DNA of 63,210 bases. Origin: Longimicrobium sp. (GTDB taxonomy: Bacteria; Gemmatimonadota; Gemmatimonadetes; Longimicrobiales; Longimicrobiaceae). The notes under the pieces were generated by a model. It made no database searches, was not told where the DNA came from, and saw only the letters and a program-made list of their open reading frames with translations. Positions 33,542 to 41,713 of the stretch are shown here, piece after piece. Each line of letters opens with the position of its first letter. Within the stretch, counting starts at the first letter, position 1. Location: assembly GCA_036389135.1 (NCBI GenBank), contig DASVQP010000074.1, positions 1-63,210 on the forward strand. Direction: 5' to 3'. The position numbers and the translations under genes were made by a program.

Positions 33542-35233
33542 CTACCGGGTGCGCACGATGGAGAGCCGCACCTCGGGCGCCGCGGCGTTGGGGAGCGTGT
33601 TGAACGCCGGGCCGCCGCCGAAGCGGGGCCCCAGCTCCCGCCGCTCGCGCATGCGCAGGCGCTGCTCGAAGCCGCCGTCGCCACCCGCCGCGCCCCGGCT
33701 AGCGGCCTCGGCGGCGGCGCGCGAAAGGGTGGGGCCGCTGGGCGAGAGCACCGGATTGGGCCCGCCGACCGGACGCACGACCCCCGTGGCCGTCACCGTG
33801 ACGACCGCCACCTCGCCGCCCCCGGTGGAGGCGTAGAACGGGATTACGACGTACTCCGCGCCCGTGGTGCCGCCTTCCAGGCAGATCGAGGAGGCCGCGG
33901 CGCCGCTGGCCTGGTACACCTGCCCAACCGGGGCGAGCGGCACCACGGTACACGCGCCGGACCCGGTCGCCCCGCCGCCGGAGGTGCGTACCTCCGCGCG
34001 GATCGCGGGGAGCACGCCCAGGCGCAGGTACGCGTTCCCGGTGGCCGCCAGGTCCACGCGCCGCGGCACGCCGTTGAGAAGCGTGTCCACCTTGAGGCGG
34101 AAGCCGCCGAACGCGTCGTTGCTCAGCACCTGGCGGAAGTGCCAGCTGGGGTGCGTGTACTGCGCGGGCACGCCGGGGACCGCGTCGTCCGTGTAGATGG
34201 CGACGCCCCAGTTCTGGAAGAAGGGGAGCGGGTCGGTGCCCAGCTGCGCCGTCAGGTTCACGATACCGCGCGTCTTGGCGTTGACCAGGTTGAACCAGAA
34301 GTCGCGCTCGCCGCCGCCCCTCTGGTCCGCCGCGTAGCGCAGGAACTGCCAGGCGGCGCCGCGGGTTGCCAGGTCGTCGTCGGGCTGGATCGGCGAGTTG
34401 GCGCTCGGCGCCTTGTAGTACTCGTTCAGCCGGCCCAGGTTGGGGACCTGGTAGCGGTTGAGCGCGGCCAGCCGCGTCTGGTCGGAGAAGAAGGCGTTGG
34501 TGATGGCGATGTTCTGCCGCGGCCCCAGCCCCGACGCCGAGGCGTAGAAGGAGAGCTCCTCCGCGATGTGCGCCAGCCCCTCGTCCAGCCAGGTTTCCTC
34601 GAAGTCCTCCGCGTCGTTGACGTACAGGCGGCGCGAGGCGTTGATCAGGTGCTCGAATTCGTGCGACAGCGTGGCGAAGGTGGTGGTCTGCACGTAGTTC
34701 TTGGAGCGCGCGTTGCCGTTGATGCTCCCTGTTGGGTCGGGCGCCAGCAGGTAGAACATCTCGCGCACGTTGCTCGCCTCGCACCCGTCCGCGTCCGCGT
34801 TCCCCTTCTTCGGGAAGAGGTCGCGCCCGTAGAAGAAGCCGCCCACGATGTAGTCCGCGTTGCGCGGCGTAAGCTGGTTCACGGCGCTGGTGAACAGCAT
34901 CAGGATGCGCCCGTTGCGGTCCACGTCGCTGGGCGTTCCGAAGTTCTCGGTGTCCACCGGCCACGCGACCCGCTCGAACTCGTCGGCGAACTGCTGGTAC
35001 TCCGCGTCGGTGAAGCCGTTGGGCGGGTTGCTGACGTCGGCCAGCACCGCGCTGTGCTCCGAGAGCGCCACCACCCGGACCTGCCGGTTGATGGGTGCGC
35101 TGCAGACCGAGTCCGCGTTGACGTTGATGGTGAGCGTCTGGCCCACCGTCAGGTTCTCCCTGCCGCCGGTGGGGTTTCGTTCGCAGGCGGCGAGGCCCAG
35201 CGCGAGGAAGAGAACGGGGTAAAGACGTTTCAT
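33542..35233 (-). CDS. secreted M30-like metallopeptidase lipoprotein
   Basis: The 563-residue product starts with lipoprotein signal MKRLYPVLFLALGLAAC. The catalytic domain holds HEFEH (191-195) with the following E-T-W-L-D-E-G-L-A-H (E218), the zinc-site layout of the M30 hyicolysin-like and related M1/M4-type gluzincins, preceded by YVQTTTFATLS. A second beta-rich domain of about 150 residues follows, then a C-terminal Arg-rich tail. It should cleave extracellular or cell-surface peptides. It lies downstream of the DAC-like gene, 182 bases away, but the two show no evident link. Confidence 0.87.
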   Translation of the reverse strand: MKRLYPVLFLALGLAACERNPTGGRENLTVGQTLTINVNADSVCSAPINRQVRVVALSEHSAVLADVSNPPNGFTDAEYQQFADEFERVAWPVDTENFGTPSDVDRNGRILMLFTSAVNQLTPRNADYIVGGFFYGRDLFPKKGNADADGCEASNVREMFYLLAPDPTGSINGNARSKNYVQTTTFATLSHEFEHLINASRRLYVNDAEDFEETWLDEGLAHIAEELSFYASASGLGPRQNIAITNAFFSDQTRLAALNRYQVPNLGRLNEYYKAPSANSPIQPDDDLATRGAAWQFLRYAADQRGGGERDFWFNLVNAKTRGIVNLTAQLGTDPLPFFQNWGVAIYTDDAVPGVPAQYTHPSWHFRQVLSNDAFGGFRLKVDTLLNGVPRRVDLAATGNAYLRLGVLPAIRAEVRTSGGGATGSGACTVVPLAPVGQVYQASGAAASSICLEGGTTGAEYVVIPFYASTGGGEVAVVTVTATGVVRPVGGPNPVLSPSGPTLSRAAAEAASRGAAGGDGGFEQRLRMRERRELGPRFGGGPAFNTLPNAAAPEVRLSIVRTR

Positions 35234-35415
35234 CACGAGAGTCCTCGCGGGGTTCGTCGCCGGACGGCGGAGGTGCCGCGGCGCTGCAGGCCAGGGTCCG
35301 GTGGAGCCGCGGCGGCTCCTGTTTCTGCATCTAGCGCGCCGCCCGCACGGCAGGCGGCGCAGAGTGACGCAGCGGCCGGGGTGATACCCGCCCGACCGCG
35401 CGGAGTTGCGCGGCG

Positions 35416-36564
35416 TCACATCAGGAGCGTATCCACCCGGTGCGCGTGTACCATGTCTTCGCACGGCGACCAGGCGAAGACGGTGAAGCGCCCGTCCTGC
35501 GACGCCACCAGCGCGAGCGCGTCGTGCTGGTCATGAACGAATTGGGCGGCCGAAAGGTGACGCGTCCCGCCCAGCCGCGACGGCTCCACGACGGTGGAAG
35601 TGTTCCCCACCACCGGCTCGGTGACCGACACCCGCTCCACCCGCGTGCTCCCGCGCCGCACGATCTTCACCCCAAAGGCCAGGAGCTCGTAGCGCTCGTT
35701 GATGACCGTCGCGCCGTCCACCGCGGTCAGCCGCGCCACCCCGTCCACCGAGCGGCGGAAGGCTTCGCGCCAGGCCGGCAGGCTGCGCTCCTCGGCCGGG
35801 GCGGCGAGCACCTCCGTCAGGTCGGCGAAGGGCGTTACCGTGTAGGGGATGGGGCGCGCGGCCGATGCGTGCCACCCCTCGCCGTCGCCGGGGACCACCA
35901 GGAGCGAGCCGCCCCGCCCGTGTGCCCGCATGGAGACGGCGAGCTGCGAGAGGACGTTGGTGGGCCCCGCGGCCGGCGCCGGCGCCTCGAAGCCCAGCAG
36001 CGAGGAGAGGAGCGTGGGGCAATCGGGGAGGGAGGCCCCCGCCTCGTCCACCACCTTGATGCGCTCCCCCTCCAGCACGGCGACGGTGCCGTACTTGTCG
36101 TACTCGTCGCCGCGGCGGTACTTCACCACCAGCAGCCCCGGATCCACCACTTCCAGGACGAAGCAGATGGTGGGTACGCGGCGCGTGGTTCCCCACACCC
36201 GCAGCACGTCGCCGACCGGCCAGACGCCCAGGTGGGTGCCGGGGCCCTCCACGGCGGGGGCGAGCCGCGCCAGGTCTCGCGGGTTGAGGGGGAGCGGGCG
36301 CTCGAAAACCATGGCGTGCCCCGCCGCCTCGGGCGGGACGAAGGCGAGCGAGATCTTGGGCGAGTGCCCCTCCTCGCGCCGCAGGCTGGCCCAGAAGGAG
36401 GCGTTGATCACCGCCTCCACCGTGCGCGCGTCCGGCTGCGGCGCGAAGTCGGTGACGCCCACGGCCTGGGCGTGCGCCAGGTGCGCCGCGAGCTGCTCCA
36501 CCACCGTGGGCGCCACGATGCGCGCCGCGGGGTACCCCGGCTTCCTTTTCGTCTGCTCCGGCAT
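35416..36564 (-). CDS. protein with DisA-like diadenylate-cyclase (DAC) domain, probable nucleotide sensor
   Basis: The 382-residue soluble protein carries a C-terminal DisA_N-type fold: the DGA motif at 283-285 (AVDGATVINERYELLAFGVK) and a GGTRHLSA motif (332-339) where cyclases have G-T-R-H-R-x-A, followed by ALALVASQDGRFTVFAW. Residues 1-250 form a domain I do not recognise, with PVGDVLRVWGTTRRVPTICF. NCBI calls a related set 'DACNV' sensors, which keep the fold but may have lost catalysis. Either synthesis of c-di-AMP or nucleotide sensing is possible. The start at 36564 is the first ATG in frame. It is not in an operon with a phosphodiesterase. Confidence 0.78.
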   Translation of the reverse strand: MPEQTKRKPGYPAARIVAPTVVEQLAAHLAHAQAVGVTDFAPQPDARTVEAVINASFWASLRREEGHSPKISLAFVPPEAAGHAMVFERPLPLNPRDLARLAPAVEGPGTHLGVWPVGDVLRVWGTTRRVPTICFVLEVVDPGLLVVKYRRGDEYDKYGTVAVLEGERIKVVDEAGASLPDCPTLLSSLLGFEAPAPAAGPTNVLSQLAVSMRAHGRGGSLLVVPGDGEGWHASAARPIPYTVTPFADLTEVLAAPAEERSLPAWREAFRRSVDGVARLTAVDGATVINERYELLAFGVKIVRRGSTRVERVSVTEPVVGNTSTVVEPSRLGGTRHLSAAQFVHDQHDALALVASQDGRFTVFAWSPCEDMVHAHRVDTLLM

Positions 36565-36708
36565 TCTCGTTCCGTTCGGGTAGGTCGCTTGCTTTCCTCC
36601 CGGAAGGATGCGAACAACGGCGTCCGGATGCCAGGGGTGGCCCTGTCTAGCGGCGGCGGCGCGCCCTATAATTGCGGTTCCCCGGCCACCCTCGCACCCG
36701 GTATCCAC

Positions 36709-37083
36709 ATGCCCGCCCCGCCCGCAGAAGACTCGCTGGAACGCGTGCGCCGCGTGTGCCTGGCGCTTCCCGAAGCGTTCGAGCAGGAGGCGTGGGGGGC
36801 GCCCACCTTTCGCGTTCGCAAGCGCATCTTCGCCATGTTCGCCGCCGCCGGCAACCACCACGGCGGCGGGCGCGCCGGGCTCTGGCTCGCCGCGCCGCTG
36901 GGCGTGCAGGAGATCGTGGTGCGCTCCGAGCCGGAAAAGTTCTTCGTGCCGCCGTACGTGGGGGTGAAGGGGTGGATCGGCGCCTACGTGGACACCGTGG
37001 ACGACGACGAGCTGCACTCGCTGGCGGTGCAGTCGTACTGCATCGTCGCTCCCAAGAAGCTCCAGGCGCTCGTCGCCGGCTGA
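36709..37083 (+). CDS. MmcQ/YjbR family DNA-binding protein
   Basis: The 124-residue product has the MmcQ/YjbR fold: LERVRRVCLALPEAFEQEAW then GAPTFRVRKRIFAMF, and the C-terminal IGAYVDTVDDDELHSLAVQS. The family is a compact double-wing fold close to the CyaY type and thought to bind nucleic acid; the cellular role is not settled. It is followed 13 bases downstream by the YdeI-like gene, so the two are likely cotranscribed. Confidence 0.88.
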   Translation: MPAPPAEDSLERVRRVCLALPEAFEQEAWGAPTFRVRKRIFAMFAAAGNHHGGGRAGLWLAAPLGVQEIVVRSEPEKFFVPPYVGVKGWIGAYVDTVDDDELHSLAVQSYCIVAPKKLQALVAG

Positions 37084-37096
37084 CCCGCTAACGATC

Positions 37097-37696
37097 ATGG
37101 CCAAGAAGCCCGCGCAGGAGCTTCCCATCGTCCTCTTCGAGGATTCCGACGCCTTCGCCGAATGGCTGGACCGGCACCACCGCGAGTCGCCGGGGGTGTG
37201 GATGCGGCTCGCCAAAAAGGGCGCGGCGCTCCGCTCCCTGTCGTACGCGGAGGCGCTGGACGTGGCGCTCTGCTACGGGTGGATCGACAGCCAGAAGAAG
37301 GGCTACGACGAGGAGTCGTGGCTCCAGAAGTTCGGTCCGCGCGGCCCGAAGAGCCTCTGGTCCAAGATCAACCGCGACAAGGTAGAGGTGCTCACCGCGG
37401 CCGGGCGCATGCGTGAGGCGGGGATCGACGCCGTGGAGCGCGCGAAGGCGGACGGCCGCTGGGACGCCGCCTACGATTCGCAGCGCAACGCCACCGTCCC
37501 GGACGACTTCCAGGCGGAGCTGGACCGCTCGCCGGCCGCGCGCGACTTCTTTGCGTCGCTGGACGGCGCCAACCGCTACGCCATCCTCTTTCGCATCCAG
37601 ACCGCCAAGCCCGAGGCCCGCGCCGCCCGCATCGCCACCCTGCTCGCCATGCTGCAGCGGGGGGAGAAGATCCATTCCAAAGAGAGTGAACCCTGA
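37097..37696 (+). CDS. YdeI/OmpD-associated family protein
   Basis: The 199-residue product matches the YdeI family (bacteriocin-protection-like in Bacillus and OmpD-associated in Salmonella): LSYAEALDVALCYGWIDSQK is its hallmark, followed by KFGPRGPKSLWSKINRDKVE and the C-terminal helices including ARIATLLAMLQRGEKIH. The closest relatives normally end soon after this motif. Here three extra codons and the stop lie past the presumed first base of a group II intron (37686), so the gene appears to borrow its stop codon from the intron. Confidence 0.88.
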   Translation: MAKKPAQELPIVLFEDSDAFAEWLDRHHRESPGVWMRLAKKGAALRSLSYAEALDVALCYGWIDSQKKGYDEESWLQKFGPRGPKSLWSKINRDKVEVLTAAGRMREAGIDAVERAKADGRWDAAYDSQRNATVPDDFQAELDRSPAARDFFASLDGANRYAILFRIQTAKPEARAARIATLLAMLQRGEKIHSKESEP

Positions 37697-38176
37697 GCAG
37701 GCCTCGAAAAACAGGCGACGCGAGCGCCGACCCTGCCACAGAGAGGGCAAGGCCGCCGCGCCCGGACCTTCAACCTGTCGCAGGCCGGGCGACTCGCCGG
37801 GGTAATGGGGAGGGCATCCAAGGCACAGAATGCGCGCGCACCACGGGAGACCCGCGCCGGAGCGGAGGTCGCTGCTCCGCAACGCTCGGGCATGCGAGCG
37901 GCCGGTGCGGCGGTCGGAGGGGCTCATGGTACCGTGGAAGCCGGGTAATGCCGGTGGAGGGTCCCCGGGCGGGGGACCCGGCGATTCTCCGATCAGTGGC
38001 TCCGGGCCGAACTGGGCCTGGTGCAACTCGGCGGACGCCGGCCGGTGGCGCTCTCGCATGCCTTGAAGTGAACCCAGTCGGAGAGCCGGATGCGGGAAAT
38101 CCGCACGTCCGGTGCGATGAGCGGGTCGGGGAAACCGGGCAACCATGCCACGGCGCCCCGACTCGACTCTACTGAG
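37686..38176 (+). mobile_element. group II intron that has lost its reverse-transcriptase gene
   Basis: Domain V lies at 38083-38115 and differs from the copy at 47-79 by a T-to-G change (38114) that breaks one base pair of the outer helix. Downstream bases match the first copy up to CTACTGAG (38176). The 5' end is set at GTGAACCC (37686), close to the GTGYG consensus. Upstream of domain V a short frame (starting MVPWKPGNAGGGSPGGG) resembles the N-terminal leader typical of the intron-encoded maturases, but only about 45 residues remain and it ends RWRSRMP. The intron is about 490 bases, too short for a reverse transcriptase, so it would need help in trans to splice or move. Confidence 0.7.
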
Positions 38177-38189
38177 TCGCGGTTACCCC

Positions 38190-38220
38190 TTGCACCTCAC
38201 GTAGCGTGAGGTTGTAGAGT
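38190..38220 (+). promoter_or_regulatory. MerR-type promoter/operator of the downstream regulator
   Basis: TTGCAC (38190-38195) and TAGAGT (38215-38220) are separated by 19 bases, the long spacer typical of MerR-activated promoters. A perfect 8-bp inverted repeat, ACCTCACG-TAG-CGTGAGGT (38194-38212), fills the spacer where a MerR dimer would bind. The operator begins 18 bases after the intron end. Confidence 0.85.
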
Positions 38221-38255
38221 TGTGCCGTGGCCACGACGAACACGGAGCGGATGCG

Positions 38256-38990
38256 ATGAAGGCGGGCGGGTGGAAGGTGGGGGAGCTGGCGCGGCGTACG
38301 GGGCTTACCGTCCGCACGCTGCACCATTACGACGAGGTGGGGCTGCTGCGGCCAGGGCGCCGCACGCCGAGCGGGCACCGCCTGTACGGCGACGACGAGG
38401 TCGAGCGGCTCCACCGCATCCAGTCGCTGCGGCGGCTGGGGTGGGGGCTGGAGGAGATCCGCGGGATGCTGGACGACCCGCGGTTCTCCCCCGCCCGCGT
38501 GGTGGAGCTCCACCTGGAACGCGTTCGCGAGCAGATCCGCCTCCAGCAGCGGCTGTGCGAGCGGCTGGAGGAGATCGCATCCCGGCTCCGCGCGGCGGAA
38601 ACGGTTTCCGCCGACGAGCTCATTCAAACGATCGAGGCGATGACGATGTTCGAGAAATACTACACCCCGGAGCAGCTGGAGGAGCTTCGCCAGCGCCGCG
38701 AGCGGGTGGGCGAGGCGCGCATCCGCGAGGTGGAGGCCGAGTGGCCGCGGCTGATGGACGAGGTGCGCGCCGAGATGGAGCGCGGCACCGACCCCGCCGA
38801 CGGGCGCGTGCAGGCGCTCGCTCGACGCTGGACGGGGCTGGTGGAGGAGTTCACGGGCGGCAGCCCCGGAATCGAGCGCTCGCTCGGCAACGTGTACCGC
38901 GAGGAGTCCACGGTGCACGGGATGGACGTGGCGGCGATGCGGCCGCTGATGGAGTACGTGCAGCGGGCGATGGCGGCCGCGAGGGGATAG
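38256..38990 (+). CDS. MerR family regulator with TipAS-type ligand domain
   Basis: The 244-residue product has a MerR winged helix (VGELARRTGLTVRTLHHYDE ... GLLRPGRRTPSGHRLYGDDE) and a long dimerisation helix (VVELHLERVREQIRLQQRLC), then a TipAS-like C-terminal domain (MFEKYYTPEQLEELRQRRE, with a WTGLVEEFTGGSPG segment). TipA-type proteins bind thiopeptide or other multi-aromatic drugs and then activate their own promoter. The ATG at 38256 has a GGAGCGG site 6 bases upstream. It is followed by a bidirectional terminator, so it is monocistronic and probably autoregulated. Confidence 0.92.
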   Translation: MKAGGWKVGELARRTGLTVRTLHHYDEVGLLRPGRRTPSGHRLYGDDEVERLHRIQSLRRLGWGLEEIRGMLDDPRFSPARVVELHLERVREQIRLQQRLCERLEEIASRLRAAETVSADELIQTIEAMTMFEKYYTPEQLEELRQRRERVGEARIREVEAEWPRLMDEVRAEMERGTDPADGRVQALARRWTGLVEEFTGGSPGIERSLGNVYREESTVHGMDVAAMRPLMEYVQRAMAAARG

Positions 38991-39013
38991 CGGGCCGCTG
39001 ACCCGATGTGAGG

Positions 39014-39045
39014 AAAGGGGCGCACCCGGTTGGGTGCGCCCCTTT
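39014..39045. terminator. bidirectional terminator between merR and the small lipoprotein gene
   Basis: Perfect 14-bp arms AAAGGGGCGCACCC and GGGTGCGCCCCTTT close a 4-base loop (GGTT) between converging genes that end at 38990 and 39066. The A/T ends of the arms serve as short tracts for each strand. Confidence 0.85.
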
Positions 39046-39065
39046 CGTTCATCCTGCCCGAAGGC

Positions 39066-39326
39066 TCAGTGGCTGGCCGGAGCCGCCGGAGCCGAGTCGG
39101 TGCCCGCCGCGGGGGCGGGGGTGGTGCCCGTGGTCGCCGCGGAGTCCGCGGGCATGGCCGGGGTGGCGGCCGGGTCGGTCACCGGGGCGGTCGCCGCCGG
39201 GTCGGTCGCCGGGGCGGAGCTGGCCGCCGGGTCGGTGGTCGCGCCCGCGTTGTTGGTGTCTTCCGCTTCGTTCCCGCCGCAGGCGGCGAGGGCGGCGAGG
39301 GCGAGTACCGTGAGGAGCTGCTTCAT
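39066..39326 (-). CDS. low-complexity Ala/Pro/Thr-rich lipoprotein
   Basis: The 86-residue product has a lipoprotein signal ending LALAALAAC and a mature part of imperfect repeats (TDPAASSAPATDPAATAPVT and following). It has no predicted fold and looks like a flexible anchored linker or spacer. Similar proteins occur in many Gemmatimonadota. The repeats would favour expansion and contraction between strains. Confidence 0.8.
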   Translation of the reverse strand: MKQLLTVLALAALAACGGNEAEDTNNAGATTDPAASSAPATDPAATAPVTDPAATPAMPADSAATTGTTPAPAAGTDSAPAAPASH

Positions 39327-39539
39327 GGGGAGCCTCGTTTGCTCGGGGTTGGGTCCACCGCAGCGCGCTCGTCGCGCTCGGTCGGACTCTCTAAAGGCAA
39401 CGGGCGTGCTCAACGTGCCGGATGCGGAAAAGTGAGAATCCATGCGGATTTTCGTGGTTGGGCAGTGCGTGGCGGGGTGTTCCGAGGGTGTCCGAACGGG
39501 TTCAGCGAACGGAAACGGTTGTTCTCTGAACGGCGCCGC

Positions 39540-40454
39540 TCATCCCTCCAGCCAGTCCATCACCAGCCGGTACGAGATGGAGTAGTTGGAGGGGAATCGA
39601 AAGGTGCCGTCGGCGAGCCCGCGGTGGACCTGGTCGCGGGTGAACCAGCGCACCTCCTCCATCTCGTCTTCGATGCGGATCTCGTCGGTGAGCGCCTTGG
39701 CCATGAAGCCGATCATCAGCGATCCGGGGAAGGGCCACGGCTGCGAGGAGTGGTAGCGCACGTCCGTGATGGCGACGCCGGACTCCTCCATCACCTCGCG
39801 CGCGACGGCGTCCTCCAGGCTCTCGCCGGGCTCCACGAAGCCCGCGAGCACCGAGTACACGCCCGGCTCCCACACGTGCTGCCGGCCCAGGAGGCAGCGC
39901 TCCCCGTGCTGCACGCGCATGATGACCGCCGGGTCCGTGCGCGGAAAGTGGTGGGTGCCGCACCCGGTGCACGCGCGCAGGTGCCCGGCCTCGCGCACCT
40001 CGGCCGGCGCGCCGCACACGCCGCAGAAGCGGTGGCGCGCGTGCCAGTGCCCCATTCCCCGCGCGAAGGCGAGCAGCCCCGCCTCCGCCGGCTCCATCCG
40101 CAGTCCGAAGCGGCGCAGGTCGCCCCACTCGCCCGCGCTCGCGATGGCGGGGTCGTCCGCCCGCTCCTCGTCTACCGGGAAGGAGAAGTACGCCGCGTCG
40201 TCCGCCACGCCCAGGAGCACGGCGAATCCGGCCGCCGCCACCAGCGGCGCCGCCTCCGCCGCGGTGAGCCAGGCGGCGCGGGGCTCGTCCTCATCCGCCA
40301 CGAACAGGTTGCGGTGCTCCCACACGGGCGCGAAGCGGGTGCGCGGATCGTGCATCCGCGCGGCGATCCAATCCGCGTCCTTGCGCCGCTCGCCCGCCCG
40401 GTCCACGCCGCCCGCGGCAAAGACGTGTGGCCGCTGTCCCGTTATCGATCCCAA
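39540..40454 (-). CDS. nudC: NADH pyrophosphatase (NudC)
   Basis: The 304-residue cytoplasmic enzyme hydrolyses NADH and NAD-capped RNA. Residues about 140-175 hold the zinc ribbon (RFCGVCGAPA and LRACTGCGTHHFPRTDP), followed by the Nudix box GFVEPGESLEDAVAREVMEE and the NudC-specific SQPWPFPGSLM. The N-terminal half is the NudC-type accessory domain. All key residues are intact. It shares orientation with the downstream-of-operon genes but is separated from yihY by a repeat. Confidence 0.97.
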   Translation of the reverse strand: MGSITGQRPHVFAAGGVDRAGERRKDADWIAARMHDPRTRFAPVWEHRNLFVADEDEPRAAWLTAAEAAPLVAAAGFAVLLGVADDAAYFSFPVDEERADDPAIASAGEWGDLRRFGLRMEPAEAGLLAFARGMGHWHARHRFCGVCGAPAEVREAGHLRACTGCGTHHFPRTDPAVIMRVQHGERCLLGRQHVWEPGVYSVLAGFVEPGESLEDAVAREVMEESGVAITDVRYHSSQPWPFPGSLMIGFMAKALTDEIRIEDEMEEVRWFTRDQVHRGLADGTFRFPSNYSISYRLVMDWLEG

Positions 40455-40485
40455 TCGGCCGCTCCCGGTGTGGTGTCAACCGCGC

Positions 40486-40572
40486 TTCACACAGAGACAC
40501 AGAGGAACCGACAAGAACAGACAAGAGGTTCTTTCCCCTCCCTTGCTGTTCTCCTCCGTGTCTCTGTGTGAT
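40486..40572. repeat. dispersed palindromic repeat, family A (copy 3)
   Basis: Left arm TTCACACAGAGACACAGAGG and right arm CCTCCGTGTCTCTGTGTGA pair along a nearly perfect stem with an A-rich loop (AAGAACAGACAAGAG). It fills the gap between yihY and nudC. Confidence 0.8.
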
Positions 40573-40581
40573 GGTTTTCGT

Positions 40582-41601
40582 TTACGCGGCATGCTCCTTC
40601 GCAGGCTCCTGGTCCTCGTCCGGAAGCTCCTTCGCGCATGCATCGCCCTCCTGCGGCCGGGCGCGCTGGATGGCGGCGTTCAACTCGGCGCCGGTCAGCA
40701 GGATGAGGGACGACAGGTAGAAGTAGGTGAGGAGGACGATGACCGCGCCCACGCTGCCGTAGGTGACGCTGAACTGCCCCAGGTGCTCCACGTACCAGCG
40801 GAAGCCCAGCGAGACGAGGCCCCACAGCACCACCGTAAACACCGCGCCGGGCACGACGAGCGCCACGCGCTGCTTCACGTTGGGCATCGCCAGGTAGACC
40901 AGGAAGACGCCCGCCACCGCCCCCGCGATCGCCAGCGGAATGCGCAGCCACGCGACGGCTTCGCGGACGCCGGCGGGCGCGCCGACCTGCCGCAGCCCCC
41001 AGTCGCTCGCCATCGGCCCGAACACCATCAGCCCCGTCGCCACCACCACCAGCGAGCCGGCGAGCAGAACGTAGCCGAACGAAAGGACGAAGCGCTTCCA
41101 GATCGCCCTCCCCTCGGGTACCTCGTACGCCTTGTTGAGCGCGTTCATGGCCGAGCGCACGCCCCCGGACGCGATCCACAGCGTCGTCAGGAGGCCCACG
41201 GAAAGGAGTCCGCTCTGGCGCCGCCCGCGAATTTCGCCGACCACCTGTTCCACCTGGTCAGACGCCTCGCCCGGCAGGAAGCGCCGGCTGTGGTCCAGCA
41301 GCCACTGGAAGAGCTCGGGCTGGTCCAGGAAGCTGAACAGCGCCAGCAGTACGATGATGAAGGGGAAGAGGGCATAGAGCGCCTGGTACGCCACGGCCGC
41401 GGCGTACGTCATGATGTCGTCCTCGTAGAACCCGCGGAACGTCTCGGCCGCGAGCCTGCGCAGCCCCAGCCCGCGCAGCAGCCCGCGCGCCCGTCTGCCG
41501 GGCACCCGCCCGCTCCAATGTCCCAGTTTGCTCACGTGCACCCTCCGATGTCGTAGCCCATACGCAAGCGTGCCTTCCAGCACCTCGCGAGCCACGGGCA
41601 C
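40582..41601 (-). CDS. YihY/virulence factor BrkB family membrane protein
   Basis: The 339-residue product has six transmembrane helices and the family's start-of-core signature MTYAAAVAYQALYALFPF, then WIASGGVRSAMNALNKAYEV and a C-terminal TYGSVGAVIVLLTYFYLSSL. The role of YihY/BrkB proteins is not settled; ribonuclease BN is a mis-assigned name. The N-terminal 60 residues are basic and loosely conserved. The start may be slightly later. Confidence 0.9.
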   Translation of the reverse strand: MPVAREVLEGTLAYGLRHRRVHVSKLGHWSGRVPGRRARGLLRGLGLRRLAAETFRGFYEDDIMTYAAAVAYQALYALFPFIIVLLALFSFLDQPELFQWLLDHSRRFLPGEASDQVEQVVGEIRGRRQSGLLSVGLLTTLWIASGGVRSAMNALNKAYEVPEGRAIWKRFVLSFGYVLLAGSLVVVATGLMVFGPMASDWGLRQVGAPAGVREAVAWLRIPLAIAGAVAGVFLVYLAMPNVKQRVALVVPGAVFTVVLWGLVSLGFRWYVEHLGQFSVTYGSVGAVIVLLTYFYLSSLILLTGAELNAAIQRARPQEGDACAKELPDEDQEPAKEHAA

Positions 41602-41631
41602 GGGTGCGCCGGTTCAGCCTCCCTAACAGCG

Positions 41632-41702
41632 GCTCACGCGGAGACGCGAGTCGCGGAACGGGTCTCTAAGTTCTCTCAGCGTCTCCGCGCCTCCGCGTGA
41701 GG
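41632..41702. repeat. dispersed palindromic repeat, family B (copy 4)
   Basis: The element reads CTCACGCGGAGACGCGAGTC on the left and CGTCTCCGCGCCTCCGCGTG on the right, pairing with a few mismatches. It lies between yihY's start and the MFS gene stop. Confidence 0.8.
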
Positions 41703-41713
41703 ACCTGCCGTTC

